DNA of 64,000 nt from Pyropia yezoensis. Lineage: Eukaryota > Rhodophyta > Bangiophyceae > Bangiales > Bangiaceae. Shown piece by piece: positions 50,562 through 61,479 of the stretch. Made by a program: the position numbers and the translations under genes. Within the stretch, counting starts at the first letter, position 1. Each line of letters opens with the position of its first letter. Below the pieces are notes generated by a model. That model searched no databases, was not told where the DNA came from, and was given only the letters and a program-made list of their open reading frames with translations. Location: the NCBI GenBank assembly GCA_009829735.1, contig CM020620.1, forward strand, positions 29,275,777 through 29,339,776, read 5' to 3'.

Positions 50562-51061
50562 NNNNNNNNNNNNNNNNNNNNNNNNNNNNNNNNNNNNNNN
50601 NNNNNNNNNNNNNNNNNNNNNNNNNNNNNNNNNNNNNNNNNNNNNNNNNNNNNNNNNNNNNNNNNNNNNNNNNNNNNNNNNNNNNNNNNNNNNNNNNNNN
50701 NNNNNNNNNNNNNNNNNNNNNNNNNNNNNNNNNNNNNNNNNNNNNNNNNNNNNNNNNNNNNNNNNNNNNNNNNNNNNNNNNNNNNNNNNNNNNNNNNNNN
50801 NNNNNNNNNNNNNNNNNNNNNNNNNNNNNNNNNNNNNNNNNNNNNNNNNNNNNNNNNNNNNNNNNNNNNNNNNNNNNNNNNNNNNNNNNNNNNNNNNNNN
50901 NNNNNNNNNNNNNNNNNNNNNNNNNNNNNNNNNNNNNNNNNNNNNNNNNNNNNNNNNNNNNNNNNNNNNNNNNNNNNNNNNNNNNNNNNNNNNNNNNNNN
51001 NNNNNNNNNNNNNNNNNNNNNNNNNNNNNNNNNNNNNNNNNNNNNNNNNNNNNNNNNNNNN
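50562..51061. other. Assembly gap (500 N)
   Basis: Exactly 500 N. It separates the ParB-like copy from the right arm of the inverted repeat. Confidence 1.
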
Positions 51062-51081
51062 TTTGTGGTGGATCAGACGTG

Positions 51082-52289
51082 CGCCTGGCAATGGGGGGCG
51101 TGTGATTGGGTACCTCTCAGGTGGTGGTGGGCGCAGCGGAGAGAGAGAGGGCTATGGCCAAGCGTCCGTGGTCGGGGGGGCGTGCGAGTCAAGTGGCAAG
51201 CGTCTGTGGGCGAGGGGGCGTGCGAGTGGGGAGGGCCACGGCTAGAGGCCCGTGAGGGAGTTTTGGAGGAGGGGACAGTGGGGCGGGACGGTCGTTACAG
51301 GCTGAGGGCTAGGTGGATACGCTGGATGAGGATGGACGGAGGAAGGGGGGGGCGGGGCGAGTAGGACAGGCTATCGGGGAGGCAAAAGGGCGTGGATACA
51401 GGCGCCCACAAGGGGGCTGTAATTTCTACCTTAGTGCATGGGAGGGGAGGAGGGGGTGGGGCGGGAGGGGGAAGGGGGGGTGGGGAAGGGTGGGAAGGGG
51501 GGGGGGGGCAGGGAGGAGGGGGTGGGGTTGGGCACTGAAATTTGGCGAGGAGGCGAGTAGGGGTGCACAGCATGAAGAGGAGGGGTGGAGGGAGGAGGGG
51601 AAGTACTGGGAGGGAGGGGGGAAGCGCGCAGAGGATGGGGGAGGGCATGGGCGAGCGGGCAAGGTAGGGACGCGGACAGGAGGAGCAGGGGAGGAGAAGT
51701 GGGGGCGGGGGTACAAGCGGTGTGGCATAAATGGAGGCGGGGGGACAGGCACGACGGGTGGCAAAAGGAAGAACCGGCGAAATTGACGAACTGAGGGGGG
51801 TTCGTCGAATGCGCGCCTGGGGGGGCGTGGGGGCGAAAAGGAAGAACCGGCGATTTTGACGAACTGGGGGGGGTTCGTCGAATGCGCGCCTGACGGGCCG
51901 TGGGGGCGGAAAGGAAGAACCGGCGATTTTGACGAACTGGGGGGGGTTCGTCGAATGCGCGCCTGAGGGGCCGTGGGGGCGGAAAGGAAGAACCGGCGAT
52001 ATTGACGAACTGGGGGGGGTTCGTCGAATGCGCGCCTGGGGGGCGTGGGGGCGGAAAGGAAGAACCGGCCAAATCGACGAACTGGGGGGGGTTCGTCGAA
52101 TGCGCGCCTGGGGGGCGTCACGGGCGGTTCGTCGATTCCGGATCTGAGAGGACGAACCGGCCAAATTGACGAACAGAGGGGGGTGTGGCGATTCCGGGCC
52201 ATATGGGGCGGTTCGTCGATTGACGAACCATGCGAAATTGACGAACTGAGGGGGGGTGGTTCGTCGATTTTGTAGATTCGTATGTTAGG
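51082..52289 (-). repeat. Right arm of the 1.1-1.2-kb inverted repeat, with five 73-bp units
   Basis: The reverse of 38937-39998. Tandem units start with GAACCGGC at 51771, 51844, 51917, 51990 and 52062, a period of 73 (once 72). Each contains GACGAACTG, a G-run and TTCGTCGAATGCGCGCCTG. It is G-rich on the plus strand throughout. Confidence 0.88.
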
Positions 52290-52738
52290 CTCAGCAATGG
52301 AGCGTGAACACGTACCAGACCGTAAACTTTGCGACCCGCAAGTGCACCAACAAAGCATGGCAAAGACCGACACAAGCAGTCGTGATAGAAGAACGTTGCG
52401 CCGTTTTGAGTAATGCTCCGAAGAATGGATGTCGCCACGCAAACGTAGTGGCTGCTCCGTAAGCCTACAATGACATGCCAAGTACGCAGAACTCATCCAA
52501 CGAAGGGTCTGGCGAAACAGGGAACGAACGGGACAAAGGAACAGCGCCACATTAACCAAGTTGCAGACCTCCACACACTCGCGATGGAAAAAGTCGTTCG
52601 CGACCGCTTGACGCACGTGTCACAAAAGAAGGAAGGAGATTTGACAAAATGAAAATACATCCGTGCTGGGCCCCCCCCGCGCCCCCCTCGACCGACAATG
52701 ATAAAGGTAAATGCATTCCCCATGTGAGAGGCACTCCC
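52290..52738. other. Spacer, no gene recognised
   Basis: Ordinary composition between the inverted repeat and the 3' end of methyltransferase-SET gene 2. No feature is seen. Confidence 0.5.
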
Positions 52739-55479
52739 CTAGGCGAACGTGTGAGGCGTCGTCGCCGTCTGACCGCCAGTCGCCATACGCATTCGGTACT
52801 TGGTGCACATTTGCACATCGTAGGCCGACCCATAGTCAACAAGCACTTCGTCCCCAGCCTTGATCTCTCGCGTCGCTTGAATCAGGAATGCACAAGGTGA
52901 GACAAGCTCTTCAGGCCGTGTCACCGTGTCTGCAACTTGGCACAGGCAGGCGTTGGCACTCCGTTCTTGCGGCAGCGGGGGGAGACACGACGACGTTGCA
53001 ACGCTCGTCGTCGGCTCAGCGCCCGACACCGCCGCGCTCATACGCACAGCGCTGTCGACGCCTGCAGACACAACGGCACGACCACCGTGCGTGCCAATAC
53101 TCCCGTCCGCAGAGACGATGGCCGCCTCCACTGGCGACAGGCCCCTGTGGTCGTTAACATACCCAGCGACACAGGTTGGCGCCGGCTTCAACCACACACC
53201 CGACTGGCGGTGGGTACGCCAATCACCAGCGCCTCCGCGGACGGGCGCTGCTGTCGTGGCCCACTTGGTCGCGTCCACGCGGACCTTCAGCGCACGCGAA
53301 TGGAAATCGGCTTGTGTTGTACCCAGCACACCCAAGACGTCCCCGGCGTATCGGCAGCTCAAACTGTCCCGCATCCTGGACAGGTCGCGGTAGATAATGG
53401 CGCCATAAAACGGGGCCACCATTGCCCCAGCGGAAATATCTCTCAGGGCAAAAATGCCGAGACCACCTGCGCCCCCGTTTACAGAGGAGGGGGCGACGGC
53501 AACGCCGAGGCTGGCAGCTTCGGCACACCTCATCGCGTCAAGGTCCTCCACCATGAGACGGCACCGCAGCTCCAGCGGCCAGCGGTCGACGGCAACACCT
53601 CGGAGAGCCAAAATCTGAGGCATTGACACGCGCTCGCCGTCCGACACCATGCCGGCGTGCGGCACTGCCCACCTGGAGGCGAGCCAGGAAATGAGAACGT
53701 CGGGCAGAGCACAGTGTGCAGGCTGGCCGGCCGGGACCTGCATGTCGAGTTGGTACGCCACCGGCCGGGGGAGACTGGGAAACGGCGCCGTGTAGGACGA
53801 CCCATACGCGTACGCCGACTGAGACAGGTATTGAATGCCTGACGCAATGTCCTCCCGCAAGGAAGCCTCCGCCAGAACCCGACAAGCCCGAACGATCCGG
53901 CCGTCGACATGCTCCGCCAGACCACCTTGCAGCACGGCGCTGACAAATGCGCGGAGGAGCCGTCCTCGAGAGGCAGCAATGCACGCCGCGTCAGAGTCAC
54001 CCACAAGGGCCCGTCGATATTGGCCCGCGCGCATGGTCAGGGCCGCGACTGCAACGGATAGAGTACCACAAAAGGGGTCCGCCACCAAGTCCAGCGGGTG
54101 GGAGAAGCGAGCGATCAACTCTTGCAGCAGCGCCAACCCCTTTTGCTCGGGTCTCAGGAAGCCGCCGGACCGGGCCGAAGGATTTCGCAGCACCACTTCT
54201 GCTCGGGGAAGACTGCGAACATTGTTGACGATGTTGGTCGAGGCGGCGTAGTCGGACGCAACGTAGCCAAATCCCCGGTAAGACACCCGCGCATGCGCTT
54301 CACTGGGGGAGAGCCCACGGCGGGTGGCGTGCACAACAATCTCTGCCTTGCTCGTCAGCACCACAGAGCTGAACGTCTGACCAAAAGAAAAGGAATGAGG
54401 ATCCTTGATCACGAGCAGGGGCACGCCGTCCACAATGAAAGCGGGCGACTGAGACTTGGGCGCGCCGGCAGCGGAACCCCCCCCATCCCTTGACCGCTTC
54501 GAGCCCCGCCGGGCGCCGTGTTCGCCTGCATCTTGCCAATCATCTTGGCATGCCCGCAGCGCATCCACCCACAAAGACCATTGCTGGAAGGAGCAAAAGA
54601 TGAGGACATGGCCGCCTGGGCGAACAAGGTCGCGAAAGAGCCGCACAGAGAAAGTGTAGTCCTCTGCTCCCATGACATCGTACTCAGAGTGCTTGGCGTT
54701 CTGCTCCCGGCGTGTGTTGTACGGAGGGTCGGTCAGTACAAGCTGCACCTGTCCCACGATGCCCTTGTGCTCAGCTTCAGATGCACTGCCGCCCCGATGC
54801 GCCTCATGCGCTTTCAGGAAGTCTTTGTAGTCCCCGCTGTGCGTCCACACCACCTTGCTGAGAGCAGCGCTGACGACACCTTGCGCCTCCGCCACTGACA
54901 GGCCTTCCTGAGCAGAACGCACCAAAGAAGACGACGCAGCAGCCTTCTTAGACGATGGGGTAGGAGAGGTAGACCGAGCCAGAGGAGAACCGACAGGGGC
55001 AGCCCCGCCCGCTGCGGCCGTGCGACGACCGACACTCCCGCCGCTGCCGCCAGCTGCAGACAGCATAACACCGCCCAGAGCAGGAAGGAAGCCCCGACGA
55101 CGGGCGGGGATCAGAGGGTGCACCGATGCCAAAGGCACAACAGGACCTGCAGCAGCAAGCACGCTCCCTGCGTACGCAGTGTCAATGCCACTCCCCGGTT
55201 GCCGCCTATATCCAACCCCTTCCGCTGACGAACACGACGCATACAGATCCGATATGACCGCCGATAATGAGATTCTTCGAAGCGGCGAGTCGGGCACAAC
55301 CTGACCCGCCGGGGAGGTACCGCCGCTACTCCACGTGCGGTCGCTCCTGCTGCCGCCGCCACTCGACGAACTGCTGCCGCTGCCGCTGCTGCGCGTCCCG
55401 CTGCTGTCACCGAGAACGCTTTGCCAGTCCTCTACTGTTTCCCCTTGGCTTGAACGAGTGCCGCCCCCCCCAGAGCTCC

Positions 55480-55518
<39 letters not shown>

Positions 55519-57130
55519 TGCTGCGGTCGTCACTTTTGCTGCTGTCGCTTCCATCGCTGACCTCGCTGCTGCTGCTGCTGTCCCAAAACGGGAGCTTCCC
55601 CCCGTCCTCAGCAGCGTCCTCGGGCGGAGCGAGGGCATTCAGGCCAGCAGAAATAGCCGCCAGAATCGGGGGAACTCCATCTGCACAGCACAAAGAGCGC
55701 GGCAAGCGGTAGTGCGCCAAAGACAGACACGCAGCTTGCGGATGTGCTGGGAGCGCACTTCCGCTACTGCTTCCAGCAACTCGACCGCGCCGCCGCGTGT
55801 TGGCGTGCAGAGACTTCAACCGGTACCGCGGCTCTGTCGAAGGGTGCAAGGCAAAGCCCAAGATGTCGACACGAGATGTGACAGTCTCCAAGCGGGATAG
55901 AAAAAGCTTGGACGCCAGACGAAGCTGCTCATCCGCAACTGGCGAACGCCCCAGCGCTTCTGGATCCACACTGCCGCGAACAGCACTCGGAACAAGGCCG
56001 TGAAAAAGATCTCGACTCTGAGCAAGGGGCGCCAGCCGCCCAATACCCCCCTCCACGAGCGCCTCGTACTTGAGACGCGAAGGAGACCACAGAATGTACG
56101 GACCCAGCATCTCCTCCGCAGACGAGAAGCGCGCGCGACGCGCAAGCGCGTCCCAAGCCCGCACTAGACTCCGAACAGCACGTGCAACAACCTCCGAGAT
56201 GGCGTGCGCACGTACGAGCGCCGAAGAAGTACCCCCCGACGTGTCCTGGACTCCTTGATGGCGCGGTGGCTGCCTACTTTGTCGACCATGCAGCTCCCGC
56301 AGCTGCTCTTGGCGCGCCGTCGTGTGCTGCATCGGCGTCCCGCCGGTCAGCTCAATCACGCGAGATAGCCAAAGCACCTGCTCAAAGGGCGTGAGGGAAG
56401 AAGCACGATGCCGCCTTGCCCCGACGCGCCGACGCGCCGAACGATGCACGGGAGGTAGAGCGGGTGCCAGCACGTCGCCAAGCCATGATTGCCCGACATC
56501 AGCGTCGAACCGCATGCCAGACATGGACTCCATGGCACAGATCACAGCGGTCGCACCCGGAGAGCGCCCGGTCAGCGGTAAGCAGCCACGGCTACGGCTG
56601 ACGGCATCTTCGAGATCCGCAAGTTGTTGCCACCGACCGGTCCAAGCGAGCAGCAGCTGCCAAACGCGATAGTCGGCCGCCGGCGGAGGCCACGAGAGGT
56701 ACGCATAGCCTGCATCTACCACATCGGTTGATAAAACGCCAGCAACGCGCTTTGCAACCTCTTCCACGTCTCGCGAACGGTAGTGCATGAGCGCGCAGAC
56801 GGCTGCCGATAAATCGGCCACGAAGGGGAGCTCCAGCAACGCGACGTCATCATCGGGTTCGCCGCCAGAGGCAGCCGCATCGCGAGCCCAAGCGCACACC
56901 GCATCCCAAGAGCAACGCACAGCCCCAGCACGCTGACCGACCGAACCCACTGCACGACCCGTCTGCAGCAAAGTCGACAGGTACGCGTCACGTACGTCAC
57001 CAACAGCGAACAACAAGGAAACCTGCAGCTCGACCCCAGACTCCACATCGTTCGGAGACAAGCTGAACCGCCTCGCGCACGCTGCCACTGCCTGCACGGC
57101 CCGAGACGTGCGATCCGACGGAGAAGCCAT
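52739..57130 (-). CDS. DNA amino-methyltransferase (DPPY type) fused to SET domain, cassette 2
   Basis: 1463 residues from ATG 57130 (Met-Ala-Ser-Pro-Ser-Asp-Arg). Same plan as the gene at 34383 and similar along its length, though strongly diverged. A Ser-rich linker (about residues 560-690) contains long serine runs read from CTG/CAG-type repeats near 55480-55515. Methylase motifs: TDPPYNTRR (about 800), LVRPGGHVLIFCS, RPEQKGLALLQELIARF and LVADPFCGTL (about 1015). SET region (about 1230-1450): GGLGIFALRDISAG, PFYGAIIY, CVAGYVNDH and EVLVDYGSAYD, again with Asn-Asp instead of Asn-His. The frame is intact. It lies downstream of the oxygenase gene on the same strand with palindromes between, as in cassette 1. 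Confidence 0.88.
55440..55600. repeat. CTG trinucleotide microsatellite inside methyltransferase-SET gene 2
   Basis: CTG units dominate about 55480-55515 and recur near 55560-55580. On the coding strand they read as serine-type CAG/AGC codons, giving the Ser-run linker between the N-terminal region and the methylase. Confidence 0.75.
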
Positions 57131-57554
57131 GATGGATGTACAAAGCGACAGGAACAGACAACACCACAAGAAGCACCGGGAATCAAAGATCCACTGCAGC
57201 CGCCGCGGGCACATACAACGCGGCAGAAAAAGCCAGAGCGCGCACAAACAACACTGTAAACATCCGACCGCGGTGAGCGATACACCACGACCGATTTCAC
57301 GTCATAAAAACAAGCCAGTTCAACGCCCAAAGTACTTGCAACTATGAACCTACCATTACGGAACTCAATATGCGTTCTAAAATGGAATGCAACTTGTGAG
57401 TCGACAAAAAAGTCCAAAAACGAAGTGGTGGAGTGAACAGATAAGACAACCAGGCTTCCTCGGCTGAGAAACCAACACAATAAGGCATCCACTCCGGGGA
57501 TGACAGGGACTCTTTGCATCGCAGGTCAGGCAGATGGCGCAAATCACTGAGAAG
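57131..57554. other. Upstream region of methyltransferase-SET gene 2
   Basis: AT-richer than the gene. No clear TATA box. The first decayed palindrome follows at 57555. Confidence 0.45.
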
Positions 57555-57583
57555 TAGGTGATTATAGTACTATAAACACTCAC
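57555..57583. repeat. Decayed copy of the 32-bp palindrome
   Basis: The core TTATAGTACTATAA (57562-57575) and the right arm are intact; the left arm is degraded (AGTAGGTGA). Confidence 0.8.
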
Positions 57584-58171
57584 ATTCAAGGAATTGACAA
57601 GCGTGATAAATACAAAACACAAATTCGAAACACTTTACAAGGTCCATATGGAGTCTGACTGTCTGTTCCCCGCCAATCCTAGCCGACCAATCGCTTTTGG
57701 TACTGCAAGCACTCACTGGGTCAGCCAAGGGGACATCCGGACATTTGACATGATGGCGATGGTGCGGTCAGAGGTAAACGATTGCTGTGAGGGAACGAAG
57801 GTGCGTGTGTTGGTTGTCCTGTAGACCTTCATCCGCTCGCAGGCAGACTAAACGTAGGCTGATGAAACCGCGCGATGTGTGCACACAACGCCAAGTACAC
57901 TCACGCAGCCAACCGCCAAACCAAACAAGAATCATGTCAAGCAAATCGAAAGCAAAGATCACAAATACCAGAAAACCAAGTACACTCATAGCGTTGTGAG
58001 CTACAAGATTTTGCACAAGAGGCGTATGGGTAACATAACCACCTTAAGAAACACGCGTGTAGGCGTCGTCGTGGGTTTGATCCCCAGTGGATTCTCTTTC
58101 GCCCGTCCCGTGCCTTGATCCGCGTGGCTCACATGGATCTGAGCACCTTGGTCGTCTACAGGCCTGACCCA
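57584..58171. other. Spacer between single palindrome and palindrome array
   Basis: No gene is recognised. It contains CACGTG-free sequence with short direct repeats of CAAGTACACTCA (about 57890 and 57978). Confidence 0.4.
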
Positions 58172-58531
58172 AGTGAGTGTTTATAGTACTATAAACACTC
58201 ACTCAAGATTGCCACGTGTTGCCTTGATCCACGTGGCTCACGTGGATCTCAGCACCTTGGTCGTTTACAGGCCTGACCCAAGTGAGTGTTTATAGTACTA
58301 TAAACACTCACTCAAGATTGCCACGTGTTGCCTTGATCCACGTGGCTCACGTGGATCTCAGCACCTTGGTCGTCTACAGGCCTGACCCAGGTGAGTGTTT
58401 ATAGTACTATAAACACTCACTCAAGACTGCCACGTGTTGCCTTGATCCACGTGGCTCACGTGGATCTGAGCACCTCGGTCGTCTACAGGCCTTACCCAAG
58501 TGAGTGTTTATAGTACTATAAACACTGACTT
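58172..58531. repeat. Tandem array of 109-110-bp units, each with a 30-32-bp palindrome, upstream of methyltransferase-SET gene 2
   Basis: Palindromes start at 58172, 58282, 58391 and 58499; the last has a mutated right arm. Each has the half-site AGTGAGTGTTTATAGT plus its reverse complement. Between them every unit carries ATCCACGTG, a 3-base spacer and CACGTGGAT, and a further CACGTG nearby. A partial unit precedes the first palindrome from about 58107. The array lies between the oxygenase and methyltransferase-SET genes, the same place as the array of cassette 1. Confidence 0.92.
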
Positions 58532-58722
58532 GGTCGACCTGGGTGATGTCGTTCCATTTGGTATGTCTGACTCGCTACGTCCAAGTGCATTTTGGTCAAT
58601 GCAACAGTCACCGACAGAGCGCTCGAGAATCCTGCAACAATGCCATCATCATGCAAAGCAGATACGCATACATGCCCAAGGCTCATTGTGCCCCACAATC
58701 TCTTACTCGCGCATCTTCCTCT

Positions 58723-61479
58723 TCACTCTTCGATCACCATTCCTCCAGAATTCACTCTAGTTGACCCGGCAGCCTCCGTGGCTTCGCCACCACCCCGCGC
58801 CGGCGGAAGAAAGGTAAAGACGTCGGGCGCCGGATAGATGGCGTCCTGAATGGTGTCACCAACTTTCCGCACGTACATGTGTGCACGGATGTTGCGCCGG
58901 TAGTAACTACGAACCTTCTTGACGCCGCAGAGACCATGCCGGTAGTGATCGTCGACATCAGCAGCACCAGCGTGCACCAGGTCACCACGGACAATCAGGA
59001 CCGAGTAGGGAGGAATTTGCAGCAGACGAGCCGGAGGCGGAACCGACTTGCCCGCCATGCCATCACGAAGTCGACAAGCATGGTTATGGCTGTCCGGCCA
59101 CACCCAAAGTGGAAACCCGTCTTCCGCCGACGCCATGACAAAGTACGACGGTGCCGCATGAGATCCTGCATCCCGGCTGGACGAAGCAGGTGATTGGTTT
59201 TCAAACGACGCCGCAAGATGCTGCGCCGCCAAGTGCTCAGGAACTTGTGTCAGCGGAGGAGTACCTGCCCCAACTTCAACAGGACGAAGCTCTTCCGCCA
59301 CATCAGGTCCGTACGCGCCGTCAGGAATAGGAGTGTCGGTGTGCGGCCGCTGACGTTCAGCGCCCTTGGTCGTCACAAGAAGACGGGACCCGGTGCGAGG
59401 GATGCACATAGGACCAATGCGCCGGTTGTTGCGCTGGATCCCGCCATGAAGAGTCCTCCAAACAATCGCAGCAAGGAAGAGGTCGACGTTCTGCTTACTC
59501 ATGTATACCTCGCGACTGGCGCGTTGCAGCTCGCTGGCGAGGTACTGCGCCGTTGTCATCAGCCGCCCTTCGCCACGGCTTGCAATCGCGGGATCGTCGA
59601 CGGCCACCCTGTTGTGGATGAAGCAAAACTCCGTGGCGTCGAGGACGTCGGCCTCATGACGTTCCCGCAAGGTGGCCTCGTCTGGTAAAGCCTGGTGGAA
59701 GTGACGCAGGTATGAACGAAGGTGAAACCGAGTCCGCGATGGTGTCCCCGTCCGCAGCGCGTTCGTGTAGATCGTGTAGCCCCGCTCGTGAAGTTCCTCG
59801 TGCCCTACCGTGTACAGCAGCCGCGCGTGGACCTCCGCCGCCGTCACGTGGCGCTCAATCTCGGACGGGGCGTCGTTAATATTCCACATGTAGGGCTGCT
59901 CCGAAGCGATGCCGTGAGTGACCTCCCAGCGCCCATAAAGCGTGACGTGCTGGTCAATGGCAATGAAGTCCTCGGTGTCGACAACGCCACGAGCCGGGTG
60001 GTCATCTGGTAGAAGCTCGGCAAAGCGAGGCAGGTCTGACGTCTTCCGGGTCGCCATTCTCTGCCGGTCGGCTCGCGACATCTGCGCGGGCGTGTCTGGC
60101 ATGTCGGGCGGCGGTTGCGGGAACGCATCGGCACCCGTGGAACCACCGTCCCCTTCCACTCCACGTGAGGATGGTGCATTCTCCGCAGAGCCCGCTGCTT
60201 TGTCACCGCCACCGCCGTCGGATGACCCTACCGCCCGCGACCGTTTGCTCGCCCCATCTGGACAATCCGAGCCGCCATCAGGTGCCGGCCGCTGTGTGCC
60301 ACCACCTTCCGTCGTGGGCGTCGTTTCCGCCCGACCCGTGTCGACGCGGGCGACCGCAGCAGCTGCTGGCATCGCCGACGGATGCCCCCCCCCAGGCGTT
60401 GTAGGCGCGGTGCCCGCCCGACACGGCTCTACAGGGGCGACGGCAGCAGCCGCTGTTGCGGGAGCCGGCGGCTTTCCTCCACCGGGCGTTGAGGGCGCCG
60501 TGGCCGCCCGACCTGGCTCGATAGAGCCGACGGCGGCGGCGGGTGTAGGCGTTGGCGGTTGTTCATGACCAGGCGTCATGCCCGCCGCCTCGCTCGTGGC
60601 GGGCTCGGGGGGCCGCTCTGCAGATGGCTGAGGACCTCCAGGAGCACCGCCAGTCGCCGAGTTCGTACTGGTTGGCGGGCGCAAAGGAGAAATCTCGTCT
60701 CGAGCGTCACCGCTGACTCCACCTGGGCCTTCCTCTCCGCCACCACCCACCGAGGGTCCGGCGGGCACGATTACGGCGTCATGTTCTTTCTGGACCGCCG
60801 CGGGATCGACGTTGTCGGAAGGCCCTCTTGGACCGGCTTGCTCGGCTGCCGGGACAGCAGAAGAAGGCGGGCCGCCATCACTCCCAGCTTGGCCCGACGG
60901 TGAAGACACCTTTCCAGGGCCGCCCGCCCCATCGTCGGCACCCTTTTTGCCACCGCTACCACCGTCGGCGTCGACAGCGTCACCTCCGCTTCGGGTTGCG
61001 GCACCACCAGTTCCGGCGTCAACTTGATTGGGTGCCGCAGCGTCGCCTTCAGTGTTGCCGCCTGTGCCACTCACATTGACGCCGCCACCGCCGGCGAGGG
61101 CACGACGTGCGGGCAACGGCGTCGGTGGGGTGGGATCTTGCGGCATCGTCGGCCGCACCCATTCCGCGATCAAGGCACACCAGTCACCCCAGTGCTTCTG
61201 GAAAAATCCATGGGCGCGGGCCGCCTCGACGCCAACAGACTCGGTGGCGCCGCGCTTCACGCCGAGGGCCTTGGCTTTCTTGCCCTTGCGCTGGCCTTTG
61301 CCCTTGCCTGCAGGCCGACCCGATGACTGGCGCTTGCCCTTGCTCTTACGCCCGCCCGGGTCCGCCTCCTCCTCGTCTTCATCCAGCTCCTCTTGTTCGT
61401 CGTCGTCCGAGGCCTCTACGTCGGATGCGGACTCGACCTGAGTGCCCCCACCTTCTACGTCGTTCACGTCGTACTCCAT
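58723..61479 (-). CDS. 2-oxoglutarate/Fe(II) oxygenase-like protein, cassette 2
   Basis: About 918 residues from ATG 61479 (Met-Glu-Tyr-Asp-Val). Begins with an acidic run, then a Lys/Gly-rich basic segment (about residues 45-75), a short helical region (HGFFQKHWGDWCALIAEWV), a 350-residue Gly/Pro/Ala-rich disordered linker, and the catalytic part. Core motifs: RGYTIYTNAL, then RQRPHTDTP (His-x-Asp, about 712), SYFVMASAEDGFPLWVWPDSH, and RGDLVHAGA (distal His, about 834) with NIRAHMY (Arg). These match a double-stranded beta-helix oxygenase. The frame is intact. The ATG overlaps the end of the ParB-like frame by about 16 bases. It resembles the gene of cassette 1 mainly in the core. Substrate unknown. 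Confidence 0.82.
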   Translation of the reverse strand: MEYDVNDVEGGGTQVESASDVEASDDDEQEELDEDEEEADPGGRKSKGKRQSSGRPAGKGKGQRKGKKAKALGVKRGATESVGVEAARAHGFFQKHWGDWCALIAEWVRPTMPQDPTPPTPLPARRALAGGGGVNVSGTGGNTEGDAAAPNQVDAGTGGAATRSGGDAVDADGGSGGKKGADDGAGGPGKVSSPSGQAGSDGGPPSSAVPAAEQAGPRGPSDNVDPAAVQKEHDAVIVPAGPSVGGGGEEGPGGVSGDARDEISPLRPPTSTNSATGGAPGGPQPSAERPPEPATSEAAGMTPGHEQPPTPTPAAAVGSIEPGRAATAPSTPGGGKPPAPATAAAAVAPVEPCRAGTAPTTPGGGHPSAMPAAAAVARVDTGRAETTPTTEGGGTQRPAPDGGSDCPDGASKRSRAVGSSDGGGGDKAAGSAENAPSSRGVEGDGGSTGADAFPQPPPDMPDTPAQMSRADRQRMATRKTSDLPRFAELLPDDHPARGVVDTEDFIAIDQHVTLYGRWEVTHGIASEQPYMWNINDAPSEIERHVTAAEVHARLLYTVGHEELHERGYTIYTNALRTGTPSRTRFHLRSYLRHFHQALPDEATLRERHEADVLDATEFCFIHNRVAVDDPAIASRGEGRLMTTAQYLASELQRASREVYMSKQNVDLFLAAIVWRTLHGGIQRNNRRIGPMCIPRTGSRLLVTTKGAERQRPHTDTPIPDGAYGPDVAEELRPVEVGAGTPPLTQVPEHLAAQHLAASFENQSPASSSRDAGSHAAPSYFVMASAEDGFPLWVWPDSHNHACRLRDGMAGKSVPPPARLLQIPPYSVLIVRGDLVHAGAADVDDHYRHGLCGVKKVRSYYRRNIRAHMYVRKVGDTIQDAIYPAPDVFTFLPPARGGGEATEAAGSTRVNSGGMVIEE

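Noticed and set aside
51295-52616. Long Pro/Arg-rich frames across the inverted repeat as genes
   Set aside because: They simply read through the 73-bp tandem units and low-complexity DNA, and the same happens in the opposite arm.
58723-61479. Assignment of the oxygenase to the TET/JBP family of DNA base oxidases
   Set aside because: The His-x-Asp and distal His are visible, but I could not identify features specific to TET/JBP, so only the general oxygenase fold is claimed.
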